Positions 1 to 8,423 of a DNA stretch of 64,000 bases are shown piece after piece. The translations under genes were made by a program, and so were the position numbers. Each line of letters starts with the position of its first letter. Position 1 is the first letter of the stretch. The DNA lies in assembly GCF_024539815.1 (NCBI RefSeq), contig NZ_JAHHIU010000083.1:1-64000 (forward strand), given 5' to 3'. The DNA comes from Streptomyces hayashii (GTDB taxonomy: Bacteria > Actinomycetota > Actinomycetes > Streptomycetales > Streptomycetaceae). The notes beneath the pieces were generated by a model. The model did no database searches and had not been told where the DNA came from. It saw only the letters and a list, made by a program, of their open reading frames with translations.

Positions 1-50
1 CAAGCCCCAAGACCCCAGCCCCCAAGAACAAGCGAAAGACAGGCAACGAC

Positions 51-887
51 ATGTCCAGCAACACCAAGGTCGCACTCGTCACCGGCGCCTCCTCCGGCAT
101 CGGCGCCGACACCGCGCTCCGCCTGCGGGAAGCGGGTTACACCGTGTACGGCGCCGCTCGGCGTATCGAGCGGATGACCGCACTGCGCGACGCGGGCGTG
201 CGCATCCTCAGCCTCGACGTCACCGACGAGGACTCCATCCGCAAGGCGATCGACAGCATCATCTACGAGTCGGGCCGCATCGACGTCCTGGTCAACAACG
301 CCGGGTACGGCTCCTACGGGTCCCTCGAAGACGTCCCCCTGGCCGAAGCCCGCGCCCAGATCGAGGTCAACGTCTTCGGCCTGGCCCACCTGACCCAGCT
401 CGTGCTGCCCCACATGCGGGCCCAGCGCAGCGGCACGATCATCAACATCAGCTCCATGGGCGGCAAGCTGGTCACGCCGCTGGGCGGCTGGTACCACGCC
501 AGCAAGTACGTCGTCGAGGCGCTCAGCGACGCCCTGCGCATGGAGACCAAGCAGTTCGGGATCAACGTCGTGGTCGTCGAGCCCGGCTCGATCCGCACCG
601 AATGGGGCGCCATCGCCGCCGAGACGCTCAAGGAGACCTCCAGCAAGGGCGCGTACTCCGACCTGGCCGAAGGCGTCGCCACGACCCTCGCCGCCAGCTC
701 GCAGCCCGACGCGAAGATGACCTCCGCTCCGTCGGTCATCGGCAAGACCATCGTCAAGGCCGCAGGCGCCCGCCGCCCGCGCACCCGTTACCGGGTCGGC
801 TTCGGCGCCGCCCCCACGATGTTCCTGCGCTGGCTGCTCCCGGACCGCGCCTTCGACTTCGTCATCCGCCGCGCCTTCGGCATCTGA
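51..887 (+). CDS. SDR-family oxidoreductase
   Basis: This 278-residue protein is a classical short-chain dehydrogenase, expected to oxidise or reduce a carbonyl/alcohol with NAD(P)(H) in the cytoplasm. The Rossmann motif TGASSGIG lies at residues 11-18, NNAG at 82-85, the catalytic serine near 134, and YHASK supplies Tyr148 and Lys152, so the active site is complete. The C-terminus is longer than in 250-residue SDRs, as in retinol-dehydrogenase-like members. ATG at 51 is the first start upstream of the glycine motif; little upstream sequence is in the window. A broken second SDR follows directly. The substrate cannot be read from sequence. Confidence 0.93.
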   Translation: MSSNTKVALVTGASSGIGADTALRLREAGYTVYGAARRIERMTALRDAGVRILSLDVTDEDSIRKAIDSIIYESGRIDVLVNNAGYGSYGSLEDVPLAEARAQIEVNVFGLAHLTQLVLPHMRAQRSGTIINISSMGGKLVTPLGGWYHASKYVVEALSDALRMETKQFGINVVVVEPGSIRTEWGAIAAETLKETSSKGAYSDLAEGVATTLAASSQPDAKMTSAPSVIGKTIVKAAGARRPRTRYRVGFGAAPTMFLRWLLPDRAFDFVIRRAFGI

Positions 888-929
888 CCGCCATCCGAAC
901 CCCTGGGTGTACCGCCCCATGCGGCGCCC

Positions 930-1264
930 CTCAGCGCCTGTACGGTCAGCAAGCAAGCCACTCTCGCCTTCACCGACACCGCCCGACGAGACTTCGCCGG
1001 CACCGGTGTCACCGTCTCGCTGCTCGCCCGGGTTGGGTCCTGACGGAGCGCGTCGCCGAACTCAGGGACGCATCGCCTCAAGCCGCCGGCGCGATCCTGT
1101 CGTACGCACAGGACTCGGCCGAGGTCGCGGCACAGGGCGTCGACGGCCTCCTGCGCGGCGAGTACATCACCGCGACCAACCCGGCCTCGCGGCTCTTCGC
1201 CATCGAGCACGCCCAAGCGATCGTCGGCCGACTCGAACGCCCGCCGGTCCGCTCGCGCAGTTGA
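930..1264 (+). pseudogene. Decayed SDR C-terminal fragment
   Basis: Two frames together read as the second half of an SDR. One frame (from about 930) gives CTVSKQATLAFTDTARR, then hits a stop. The other gives PGWVLTERVAEL and runs to a stop at 1264. They join if one C is restored in the C run near 1027, so a one-base deletion is likely. The catalytic Tyr of YxxxK is read as Cys (TGT). The N-terminal half with the cofactor-binding glycine motif is missing. It is a relic, probably of a gene duplicated or inserted beside the intact SDR. Confidence 0.72.
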
Positions 1265-1307
1265 AAGGCACCTTGCGGTTGCCACGCGAGTTGTTCACGC
1301 ACCTCCG

Positions 1308-1322
1308 TTGACTAGGTAAGTC
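1308..1322 (+). promoter_or_regulatory. Candidate promoter/operator of the SRPBCC operon
   Basis: TTGACTAGGTAAGTC contains a -35-like TTGACT and an imperfect inverted repeat ACT...AAGT. It lies 50 bp before the GTG start of an operon that ends in an HxlR regulator. HxlR proteins often act on nearby AT-richer repeats, so autoregulation is inferred. Confidence 0.35.
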
Positions 1323-1372
1323 TTGTTACGCGACTCTGTCCGTAGAGGCCGTGGACGAGGAGGCTGGACATC

Positions 1373-1879
1373 GTGGAGTGGACAGGCGCACGGTACGCCG
1401 ACATGCCGACAGCCGAGGTGCGGACCTGGATCGACGCTCCGGTGGAGCGGGTCTGGGAGCTGGCCTCGGATGTGACCCTGATGCCGGCCATGAGCGAGGA
1501 GCTCCAGTCGGTCGAGTGGCTGGACGGGGCCACCGGTCCCGCCCTCGGGGCCAGCTTCGTCGGCCGTAACAAGCACGATGCGTTCGGGGAGTGGGCGACC
1601 ACGTCACACGTGATCGAGTACGAACAGGGGTGCGTCTTCGCGTGGGCGGTGGGGGACCGGGACCGTCCCAGCGCGGTGTGGCGCTTCGGGCTCGAAGCGA
1701 AGGACGGCGGGACCGAGTTGGCGCAGTGGATGCGGATGGGTCCCGGTCGTTCCGGGCTGTCCTTCGCCATCGATGCGATGCCGGAGAAGGAGCAGAAGAT
1801 CGTCTTCGTACGGATGCGGGAGTTCGAGCGCAACATGGCCGCCACCCTTGGGCACATCAAGATGCTGGCGGAGGCGTGA
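1373..1879 (+). CDS. SRPBCC family protein
   Basis: This 168-residue protein has the START/Bet v1-like pattern of actinobacterial SRPBCC proteins. An N-terminal strand with TWIDAPVERVWELASD is followed by alternating strands and a long C-terminal helix (about 130-165). Such folds bind hydrophobic ligands and sometimes act as cyclase, aromatase or hydrolase. GTG at 1373 is chosen because GAGGAGG lies nine bases upstream. The stop TGA overlaps the next ATG by one base, so it is translationally coupled to the flavin monooxygenase. The ligand is unknown. Confidence 0.88.
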   Translation: MEWTGARYADMPTAEVRTWIDAPVERVWELASDVTLMPAMSEELQSVEWLDGATGPALGASFVGRNKHDAFGEWATTSHVIEYEQGCVFAWAVGDRDRPSAVWRFGLEAKDGGTELAQWMRMGPGRSGLSFAIDAMPEKEQKIVFVRMREFERNMAATLGHIKMLAEA

Positions 1880-2937
1880 TGCGCACCGCGACCACCATCG
1901 AGGCAGCAGGCGGCGGGGCCTGGTCGGACCAGACCGATTTCGTGGTCGAGGCCGAGAAGCTGGGCCTCGACATCTGCTGGGTGGCCGAGGCCTGGGGCTC
2001 CGACGCCCCCTCCGCGCTGGGTTACTACGCGGCCCGCACCGAGCGGATGCTGCTCGGCTCCGCGGTCATGCAGGTCGGCACCCGCACCCCGGTCGCCCTC
2101 GCACAGACGGCGATCACCCTGTCCAACCTGTCCGGTGGGCGATTCCTGCTGGGCCTCGGCCCCTCGGGGCCCCAGGTGATGGAGGGGCTTCACGGGGTGC
2201 CGTTCGCCCGTCCCCTGGCGCGTGTCCGCGAGACGGTGGAGATCGTGCGGCAGGTGATGGACGGCGGCAAGATCTCGTACTCGGGCGCCGAGTTCCAGAT
2301 CCCGCTGCCCGGCGGAGAGGCCGTCCCCATGCGTCTGTCCATGCATGCCGAGCACCGGATTCCGATCTACCTGGCCGCGCTGTCACCGGCGATGCTCAGG
2401 CTGACCGGGCGGATCGCGGACGGCTGGCTCGGCACGAGCTTCGTTCCTGAAGGCGCGGGCGATGCCTACTTCGCTCCGCTGGACGAAGGGCTGGCCCGCA
2501 GCGGGCGCGGTCGCGGGGAGTTCGACGTCTGCCAGGGCGCGGAGGTGGCGTTCGCGCGCGACGAGGAGGAGCTCGGCGTGATGGTCGCCGGCCGTCGGAA
2601 GGAGCTGGCTTTCAGTCTAGGCGGGATGGGCTCGGCGTCGACCAACTTCTACAACCACGCTTACAGCCGCCAGGGCTGGGCGGAGATGGCCGCTCAGGTG
2701 CGAGAGCGCTGGCAGGCGGGCGACCGCGATGGCGCGGCCGGCCTGGTGACCGAGGAGATGGTGCTGGCGACGACGTTGATCGGCACGGAGGACATGGTGC
2801 GACGACGCTTGCGGGTGTGGCGCGACGCGGGGGTGGACACCGTCCGTCTCTACCCGGCCGGTGAGAGTCTGGATGCCCGGCTGGCCACCCTGGGAAGGGC
2901 GATCGAGCTGGTGCGCGAAACCGGTGGCGCGTCGTGA
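1879..2937 (+). CDS. LLM class flavin-dependent oxidoreductase
   Basis: This 352-residue protein is a luciferase-like monooxygenase of the F420/FMN TIM-barrel type. Visible features are the N-terminal AEKLGLDICWVAEAWGSDAP segment, the middle LSGGRFLLGLGPSGPQV typical of the family, and a C-terminal GTEDMVRRRLRVWRDAGVDTV helix-strand. The ATG at 1879 shares one base with the preceding stop, and its own stop overlaps the HxlR GTG by four bases. It therefore sits in the middle of a three-gene operon. It probably oxidises or reduces a small organic substrate; whether it uses F420 or FMN is not certain from the motifs. Confidence 0.92.
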   Translation: MRTATTIEAAGGGAWSDQTDFVVEAEKLGLDICWVAEAWGSDAPSALGYYAARTERMLLGSAVMQVGTRTPVALAQTAITLSNLSGGRFLLGLGPSGPQVMEGLHGVPFARPLARVRETVEIVRQVMDGGKISYSGAEFQIPLPGGEAVPMRLSMHAEHRIPIYLAALSPAMLRLTGRIADGWLGTSFVPEGAGDAYFAPLDEGLARSGRGRGEFDVCQGAEVAFARDEEELGVMVAGRRKELAFSLGGMGSASTNFYNHAYSRQGWAEMAAQVRERWQAGDRDGAAGLVTEEMVLATTLIGTEDMVRRRLRVWRDAGVDTVRLYPAGESLDARLATLGRAIELVRETGGAS

Positions 2938-3437
2938 GTGCGCGTAAGTCGTTCGCGAACTGGCCCTGCTCGATCGCACGCACAGTGGATCTGCTCGGTG
3001 ACGCCTGGACGCCCCTGGTGCTGCGGGAGGCGTTCTACGGAAGCCGTCGCTTCGAGGAGTTCCAGCAGGGACTGGGCATCGCTCGCAGTACCCTGGCCGA
3101 CCGTCTGCGGCGGCTGGTGGACGAGGGGCTGATGGAGAAGCGGCTGTACGAGAGCGAGCCGCCTCGCCATGAGTACCTGCTGACGGACAAGGGGCAGGAC
3201 TTCTTTCCGGTCCTCGCCGCGATCACGACGTGGGGCGACCGTTGGCTGGCGGGCGACGACGGGCCTCCCATCGCCCTGCACCACGAGGTGTGCGGCCACG
3301 ACGCCCGCCCCGAGGTGGTGTGCTCCGCGTGCGGCGAGCCCGTGCGGTCCGAGAACACGTCCGCACGGATCGGCCCCGGATACCCGGAGAAGCTCAGGCG
3401 ACGGCCCGACGTCCAGCGCCGCTTCGCGCCCTCGTAG
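2934..3437 (+). CDS. HxlR family transcriptional regulator
   Basis: This 167-residue winged-helix protein has the HxlR N-terminus WPCSIARTVDLLGDAWTPLVLRE with conserved Cys12. The recognition helix is around FQQGLGIARSTLADRLRRLV. The C-terminal extension carries several cysteines (CGHDARPEVVCSACGEPV), which may bind metal or sense redox change; this is inference. GTG at 2934 overlaps the upstream stop (GTGA). It most likely regulates its own SRPBCC-LLM-HxlR operon. It is convergent with the hydrolase gene ending at 3475. Confidence 0.93.
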   Translation: MSARKSFANWPCSIARTVDLLGDAWTPLVLREAFYGSRRFEEFQQGLGIARSTLADRLRRLVDEGLMEKRLYESEPPRHEYLLTDKGQDFFPVLAAITTWGDRWLAGDDGPPIALHHEVCGHDARPEVVCSACGEPVRSENTSARIGPGYPEKLRRRPDVQRRFAPS

Positions 3438-3474
3438 CCCTCCGGGCTCAGCAACAGAAGAGCGAGAGGACCTT

Positions 3475-4338
3475 CTAGAGGAATTCAAGCGCGGTCGTCA
3501 CGAATTCCTCGTGGTACTGGAAGATGCCGCCGTGTCCGGCGTCCGGGTAGAGCGGGACGAGCCGGCTCCGGGGCAGCCGCGCGGCGAGATCGAGGGTGTT
3601 CTGACTGGGCACCATCCGGTCGTTCTCGCCGTTGGCCACCAGGACCGGACGGCGGATGACCGACAGGTCCGACGGTGTCTGGCGGCCCCAGCGTTTGACG
3701 GCCTTGAGCTGGGCGCGGAACGACGGCAGGGAGACGTCCTTGTCGCGGTCGTCGGTGCGCTCCTTCAGCCGTTCCAGGAAGGCGTGTCCGGCTCGCTGTC
3801 CGTTCGCGCTGTGCGTGAAGAAGAGGGACAGTTTTGGGTCCTGGCGGGTCAGGGCGCCCTTCAGCGTGGCCTGGATGGTGAGTGCCGGTACCCGGTCGAT
3901 GCCGGGGCCTCCGGCGGGGCCCGTGCCCGCGAGGATGACCTTGCGTACGAGGTCTGGTTCCTCGGCCGCGACGACCTGCGCGACGAAGCCGCCCATCGAC
4001 AGGCCCAGCAGATCCACCTGCTCGAATCCGAGGGCTCGGACGAACAGCGCCGCGTCGCGGGCCATCGCCTCGATGGTGTCCGGTGTGGAGCCGCCCGAGG
4101 CGCCCACTCCGCGGTTGTCGAAGGCGATCACCCGGCGCTCTGCGGCGAGTCCGTCGACGACACGGGGGTCCCAGTTGTCCAGGACCCCGGCCAGATGGAT
4201 CAGGAGAACCAATGGCACGCCTTCCGCGCGGCCGAGTTCCCGATAGGCGAAGTCCACACCCTGTACGGACACGAAGCGGGTCGCAGCGTTCCTGTACGAC
4301 GCCGGCGAGTGGGAGGGGAAGTGGTGCGGTGCGTTCAT
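3475..4338 (-). CDS. Alpha/beta hydrolase (paralogue 1)
   Basis: This 287-residue alpha/beta-hydrolase has the nucleophile elbow GLSMGG (Ser114), an acid in NGENDRMVP and the histidine in DAGHGG (His269), so the triad is complete. The oxyanion region is LLIHLAGVLDNWDPR. AAGGA lies seven bases before the ATG. It is close in sequence to the hydrolase at 8424: DNWDPRVVDG, DNRGVGAS and LERLKERT segments are nearly identical. It is downstream of the MDR gene (103 bp gap, same strand), so both are probably co-transcribed. Likely an esterase or C-C/ether hydrolase; substrate unknown. Confidence 0.93.
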   Translation of the reverse strand: MNAPHHFPSHSPASYRNAATRFVSVQGVDFAYRELGRAEGVPLVLLIHLAGVLDNWDPRVVDGLAAERRVIAFDNRGVGASGGSTPDTIEAMARDAALFVRALGFEQVDLLGLSMGGFVAQVVAAEEPDLVRKVILAGTGPAGGPGIDRVPALTIQATLKGALTRQDPKLSLFFTHSANGQRAGHAFLERLKERTDDRDKDVSLPSFRAQLKAVKRWGRQTPSDLSVIRRPVLVANGENDRMVPSQNTLDLAARLPRSRLVPLYPDAGHGGIFQYHEEFVTTALEFL

Positions 4339-4441
4339 GGCCGGGTCCTTGTGCAGGGGGCTTCGGGGCGATGCCGGCGACCGGCGGCGGTCACGAAGGC
4401 CGCTCGGGGACGGACCGTGAGAGCCCGGCGGGACTGCTCGC

Positions 4442-5446
4442 TCATGTCATCCTCACGACGACCTTGCCTGCCTTGGCCCGTCCTGCCTCGACGTACTCCA
4501 GTGCCTCCCGGGTCGAAGCGAAGGGGAAGACGGTGTCGACGACGGGACGGATCCTGCCGGCGTCGACGAGACGGGTGAGCTCGCGCAGCTGGTCGCCGCC
4601 GGCCCTCATGAACAGGAAGGAGTACGTGACGTGATGGCGCCGGGCACGTCGGCGGGTCCGGAGACTCAGCGCGGACATCACCAGCCGGATGACCGGATTC
4701 GCTCCGAGCTCCCTGCCGAAGGCGGCGTCGGGCGGGCCCACGACACTGATGACCTTGCCGCCGGGTTTGAGGACCCGCATGGAGTTCGCCAGCGTCTCGC
4801 CGCCGAGTGAGTCCAGGACGACGTCGTAGTCGTGCAGGACCGTCTCGAACGCCTGCTTCTTGTAGTCGACGACGACATCCGCGCCCAGACGCTTCATCAG
4901 GTCGACGTTCGCCGTGCTGGTGGTCGTGGCCACGTGCGCACCCAGGTGCTTCGCCAGCTGGACGGCGATGGTGCCCAGGCCGCCGGAGCCGGCGTGGATG
5001 AGCACCTTCTGGCCCGGCTGGACACCGGCCCGTTCGACCAGCGCCTGCCAGGAGGTCAGGGCGACCAGGGGAAGGGACGCGGCCTCCTCCATGGTCAGTG
5101 TCTCCGGTTTGATCGCCACGTCGTCCTGATGGACCGCGATGCGTTCGGAGAACGTGCCGATGCGGTCCTTGTCGGGCCGCGCGTAGACCGCGTCGCCCAC
5201 CGAGAACCGGGTGACGGCCGCGCCCACCTCGACCACGACCCCGGCAAGGTCGTTGCCCAGGATGAACGGGGTCCGGTACGGCAGGATCGTCTTCATCTCG
5301 CCGTCGCGGATCATGCGGTCCAGCGGGTTGATGCTCGCTGCCCGGATCTGGATCAGTACGTCGTCCCTGCCCGTCTTCGGCTCCGGCACTTCAGCGGCTC
5401 GCAGAGCGTCCTTGTCTCCGTAGCGCTCTACCAGGAAGGCCTTCAT
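4442..5446 (-). CDS. NADP-dependent MDR oxidoreductase (quinone reductase-like)
   Basis: This 334-residue zinc-independent medium-chain reductase begins MKAFLVERYG. It has the GroES-like domain (about 1-120, with INPLDRMIRDGE and ILGNDLAGVVVEVG) and a Rossmann domain with HAGSGGLGTIAVQLAKHLGA. It lacks zinc-ligand cysteines, as in quinone oxidoreductases of the RTN4IP1/ZTA1 type. The reading frame is open 15 codons further upstream, but ATG at 5446 is preferred because GGAGA precedes it at the right distance. It probably forms an operon with hydrolase 1 and is likely controlled by the adjacent TetR. Confidence 0.92.
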   Translation of the reverse strand: MKAFLVERYGDKDALRAAEVPEPKTGRDDVLIQIRAASINPLDRMIRDGEMKTILPYRTPFILGNDLAGVVVEVGAAVTRFSVGDAVYARPDKDRIGTFSERIAVHQDDVAIKPETLTMEEAASLPLVALTSWQALVERAGVQPGQKVLIHAGSGGLGTIAVQLAKHLGAHVATTTSTANVDLMKRLGADVVVDYKKQAFETVLHDYDVVLDSLGGETLANSMRVLKPGGKVISVVGPPDAAFGRELGANPVIRLVMSALSLRTRRRARRHHVTYSFLFMRAGGDQLRELTRLVDAGRIRPVVDTVFPFASTREALEYVEAGRAKAGKVVVRMT

Positions 5447-5958
5447 CGTCGTCTCCGTATCTCGTCCGCCACCGGACGGGCTCTTGTTCATCCCGGCCTC
5501 CGCGCGATGCTCCCGCCTTGAGCGGTTTTACTCGCATCTGCACGGAATGAGGGGTCCTCGTCGTAGGGTCGGGGTGGCGATGGCCCGAGCGCCGGCGGAG
5601 GGCTCCGCCGGTGGCAGAGTCGTCCGCCGATGCCGTCCGGCGGCGCCGTCGGGCTTTCATCGATGTCTGCCGAGTGGGGGTGTGAAGCCCGACCGCGTTT
5701 AAATTACGCTCATAATATTAAGCTGTCGGCCGACGGACCGCAAGCGGGGCTCATCCTGAGGTCGGGACGCGTCCGGCGCCGTACCGCTCGGCGAGGCCGA
5801 CCGTCTACGCCTGGGTGTGGCGAGGCGGTGCCGGGGGCAGTGGCGGTGCGCCGCCGGAGAACGGACCGGGCGCACCGCCCGGATCGTCGCGGCCGGCGTC
5901 GCGGAGACCTGTGGGCGCCGCGGCGACCGGAGGTGCGGGAGTGCGCTGTGCCGGGGTC
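5447..5958. other. Intergenic region without a gene
   Basis: These 512 bases hold the MDR promoter side, the operator-like site at 5702-5717, and a short hairpin CCGGCGGA/TCCGCCGG at 5592-5611. I see no reading frame with convincing codon use. Confidence 0.6.
5702..5717 (+). promoter_or_regulatory. Operator-like site A
   Basis: AATTACGCTCATAATA matches the reverse of site B (6624-6639) at 14 of 16 bases and site C (8235-8250) at 13 of 16. The core TTACGNNCATAA is semi-palindromic, as expected for a TetR operator. It lies in an AT-rich pocket of otherwise GC-rich DNA upstream of the MDR-hydrolase pair. Confidence 0.5.
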
Positions 5959-6561
5959 TCAGCTCGCGGTCCCGGCGCGCTCATGGTCGATGTCCAGCAG
6001 TGCGAGGGCGTTGCGGATGCCCTGCTCTAGGACTTCGTCGGCGAGCTGCCGGTCGGCGAGGGCCCGGGAGAGCTGAAGTGTCCCGGCCATCATGGCGTAG
6101 GCGCTGAGCGTGATGGTGCGGACCGAGGGCGGATCGTCCGGTGCCAGGCGGGCGGCGATGCCGTCGGCGATGACCAGTACGCCGTCGGTGTAGGCCTGTT
6201 TGGTCGGGTGCGCGCAGCGGCCGATCTCGTCGAGCAGGGCGGCCGAGGGGCAGCCGTCGCCGGGGCTGTCGCGGTGCCAAGGGGACAGGTACCACCGGAC
6301 GATCTGTTCGAGCCCGGCGTAGCCGGGCGCCGCGTGCGCGACGATGTTCGCGTTCTGGGCGTGCAGTTGGTCGGCGACCGTCGTCGCCACGAGGTCGTCC
6401 TTGGATGTGAAGTGGGTGTAGAAGGCGCCGTTGGTCAGGCCTGCGTCCTTCATCAGTGCGGTGATGCCCGAGCCGTCTATCCCGTCCCTCTTGAACCGGC
6501 GGCCGGCTGTCTCGATGATCCGCTGCCTGGTCGCCTGTTTGTGCTCTTTCCCGTATCGCAC
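5959..6561 (-). CDS. TetR family regulator (paralogue 1)
   Basis: This 200-residue TetR repressor has an N-terminal helix-turn-helix (RQRIIETAGRRFKRDGIDG...LTNGAFYTHFTSKDDL, about 10-58) and a C-terminal ligand domain with GCPSAALLDEIGR. The frame stays open far upstream, but GTG at 6561 is chosen because AAGGAG sits six bases before it and the start aligns with the paralogue at 10198. Operator-like site B lies about 60 bp upstream, suggesting autoregulation. Likely targets are its own promoter and the MDR-hydrolase pair. Confidence 0.92.
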   Translation of the reverse strand: MRYGKEHKQATRQRIIETAGRRFKRDGIDGSGITALMKDAGLTNGAFYTHFTSKDDLVATTVADQLHAQNANIVAHAAPGYAGLEQIVRWYLSPWHRDSPGDGCPSAALLDEIGRCAHPTKQAYTDGVLVIADGIAARLAPDDPPSVRTITLSAYAMMAGTLQLSRALADRQLADEVLEQGIRNALALLDIDHERAGTAS

Positions 6562-6623
6562 CGCACACTCCTTAGGTCGCGGGAAGGGTCGGCTCGCCCT
6601 CCGCAGGCTCCTCCACTGTATTG

Positions 6624-6639
6624 TATTGTGAACGTAATT
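6624..6639 (-). promoter_or_regulatory. Operator-like site B (TetR 1 promoter)
   Basis: TATTGTGAACGTAATT, read on the minus strand AATTACGTTCACAATA, differs from site A at two positions. It lies about 60 bp before the TetR 1 start codon, where an autoregulatory operator would be expected. Confidence 0.55.
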
Positions 6640-6910
6640 CAATGATTCCGTGTGGTGATCGCACGTAGTGGTGGCGATGCGGCCGCCCGAGGCCCTGCCT
6701 CCAGGTGTGCGGCGCCGACCCTTTGGCCGCCGGCCCGCGCTCCGCCTTGCGGCTCGACACTGGCCCGCGCTCGCCGCGCCGCCCGCTTTCGGCGTGTGGT
6801 GGTGGCGGAGTCGGGGGCCGCTAGGCAGTGTCTGGCAAATGATCACCCTGCCTGGTTGCGTGGGCTCAAATCGCCTTGCTCCGCTCGCTTTGACCAGGGA
6901 TTCTGAGCTG

Positions 6911-7192
6911 GTGCCAGGACGTGGGAAGAGAAAGCGGCGGCAGGAGGCCGAGCGGGAACGGGTTGCTGCTCGTACGGCGCCGGGCGTGGGGCGTTGGGAA
7001 GTGGTCTTCGAGACTGAGGACGATGCGGAAATGCGCCTCCGTGTGCGCCGGCTACAGGAAGCAGGAACCCACGCGTCGATGATCCGGATCGACACGCTGT
7101 GCGGCCGCTTGACGTACCCGTCGGGGTATCGCCTGAGCCGGTTCGTGACGGACCCCGAGTCCGGGTCCGGCCGCGGGAGTGCGGATAATTGA
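6911..7192 (+). CDS. IS-associated small protein of unknown function
   Basis: A 93-residue reading frame starts at GTG 6911 and begins MPGRGKRKRRQEAERERVAA. It has a very basic N-terminus, then a strand-helix-strand-like part (GRWEVVFETEDDAEMRLRV, then RIDTLCGRLTYPSGYRLSRF). It lies inside the inverted repeats and stops two bases before the transposase GTG, so it looks like a passenger gene of the element. The start is uncertain because an in-frame ATG lies at 6839 inside the repeat. I do not recognise the family. The basic head suggests nucleic-acid binding, which is inference. Confidence 0.5.
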   Translation: MPGRGKRKRRQEAERERVAARTAPGVGRWEVVFETEDDAEMRLRVRRLQEAGTHASMIRIDTLCGRLTYPSGYRLSRFVTDPESGSGRGSADN

Positions 7193-7194
7193 TT

Positions 7195-8084
7195 GTGGCA
7201 GGTCGAGGTGAGCCGACGGACACGGCGTGGGAGCGGATAGCACCCCTGCTGCCGCAGGTGGACGGGCGTGGCCGTCCGTGACGTGACCACCGGCTGGTGG
7301 TCAACAGCGTGCTGTGGCGGCTACGGACCGGCGCACCCTGGGGCGGGGCTGCCGGATCGGTACGGGCCCTGGCAGGCGGTGTACGAGCGTTTCTCGCGCT
7401 TGAAATCGACGGGGCCTGGACGAAGCTGCTGAAGCATGTGCAGATCCGCGACAACGCGGTGGGCCGGGTCGAGTGGACGGTCTCGATCGACTCCACCGTC
7501 AACAGGGCCCACCAGCATGCCGTTGGCGCCCGTAAAGGAGGGAAACCGACGGGGACATTGGGGAAGACCCGGAATGCTGGGCGGCATGCCAGGCCCCGGG
7601 CCGGTCCAGTGGAGGGCTGACCACCAAGGTCCACCTCGCCGTCGATGGACGGGGCTTGTCTTTGTCGCTGCCTCTGACTCCCGGAAACGTCAACGACTCG
7701 ACCGTGTTCGAGGCGGGCCTGAGGGTCATCTGGATACCCAGGGAGGGGCTTGGTCGCGTCAGGAACCGCCCCGACCGGGTCCTGGCTGACAAGGCGTACT
7801 CCTCAAAGGCGATCCGCGCCTGGCTGCGGCACCGTGGCATTGCGGCCACCATCCCCGAACGCTCCGACCAGGTCGCCAACCGCCGGCGACGCGGGTCCCA
7901 GGGCGGACGGCCTCCTGCTTTCGACAAGCAGGAGTACCGAAACCGAAACGCGGTCGAGCGCTGCTTCAGTCGGCTCAAGCAGTTCCGCGCGATAGCGACC
8001 CGCTTCGGCAAACTTGCGACCCGCTACAGCGCCGGAGCCGGCCTCGCCTCACTCATCCTCTGGCTTCGCGCACCAAGCGCATGA
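7195..8084 (+). pseudogene. Broken IS5-family DDE transposase
   Basis: The N-terminus reads AGRGEPTDTAWERIAPLLP and then meets TGA at 7279 where the family has Trp (GRGRP-W-RDHR). Later parts lie in different frames: LPDRYGPWQAVYERFSRL in a second frame, the VDSTVNRAHQHA-like stretch back in the first, and GLTTKVHLAVDGRG plus the C-terminal half (7656-8084) in another. The C-terminus has LADKAYSSKAIRAWLRHRGI and NRNAVERCFSRLKQFR with the catalytic Glu. At least one nonsense codon and three frameshifts make it inactive. Confidence 0.82.
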
Positions 8085-8423
8085 TCATTTCTCAGACACG
8101 CCGTAGGCGTCCCGTTCCGCACGCCGACGGCCCGGTCCGTGTGGTGAATCCCCGTAGGGGCTCCCGTTTCCGGCTCTGTCGCGGGGCCTGGTGTCGACGC
8201 CGTCCCGTTCGATGCGCCGCTTGCGCCCAAAAGGAATTACGGTCATACTTCAATAGCTGGCGGGAGGCCGAGGGGCCCGGCCGGACACGGTTCGCCCTCC
8301 TCGGTCTGGATCCGGCCCCGGCCTGCAGTCGCAGCCGGGAGATGTGTGTAGCTGCCCTGTGTCCCGCCTTCCAGCAAGGTGGAGGGGTGCAGCCCCACAG
8401 AAACCTCTCAGAAGGGCACGACC
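8085..8423. other. Intergenic region upstream of hydrolase 2
   Basis: Apart from the right IS terminus and operator-like site C at 8235-8250, I see no gene here. AGAAGG eight bases before the ATG at 8424 is the hydrolase ribosome binding site. Confidence 0.6.
8235..8250 (+). promoter_or_regulatory. Operator-like site C (hydrolase 2 promoter)
   Basis: AATTACGGTCATACTT matches site A at 13 of 16 bases and lies about 175 bp before hydrolase 2. Its presence at the promoter of the second module suggests that both TetR paralogues recognise related operators. Confidence 0.5.

Larger units (their letters stand above)
6828..8099 (+). mobile_element. Decayed IS5-type insertion sequence with passenger ORF
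   Basis: Terminal inverted repeats GTGTCTGNNAAATGATCA are found at 6828-6845 and, inverted, at 8082-8099 (16 of 18 bases match). Between them are a small passenger ORF (6911-7192) and a broken DDE transposase (7195-8084). The right repeat begins within the transposase stop codon, as is usual for compact IS elements. I saw no clean target duplication. The element separates the two hydrolase/TetR modules. Confidence 0.72.

Noticed and set aside
6828..8099. Clean target-site duplication flanking the IS relic
   Set aside because: GCCGCTAGGC on the left and GCCGTAGGCG on the right look similar but do not match as a direct repeat at the repeat boundaries.
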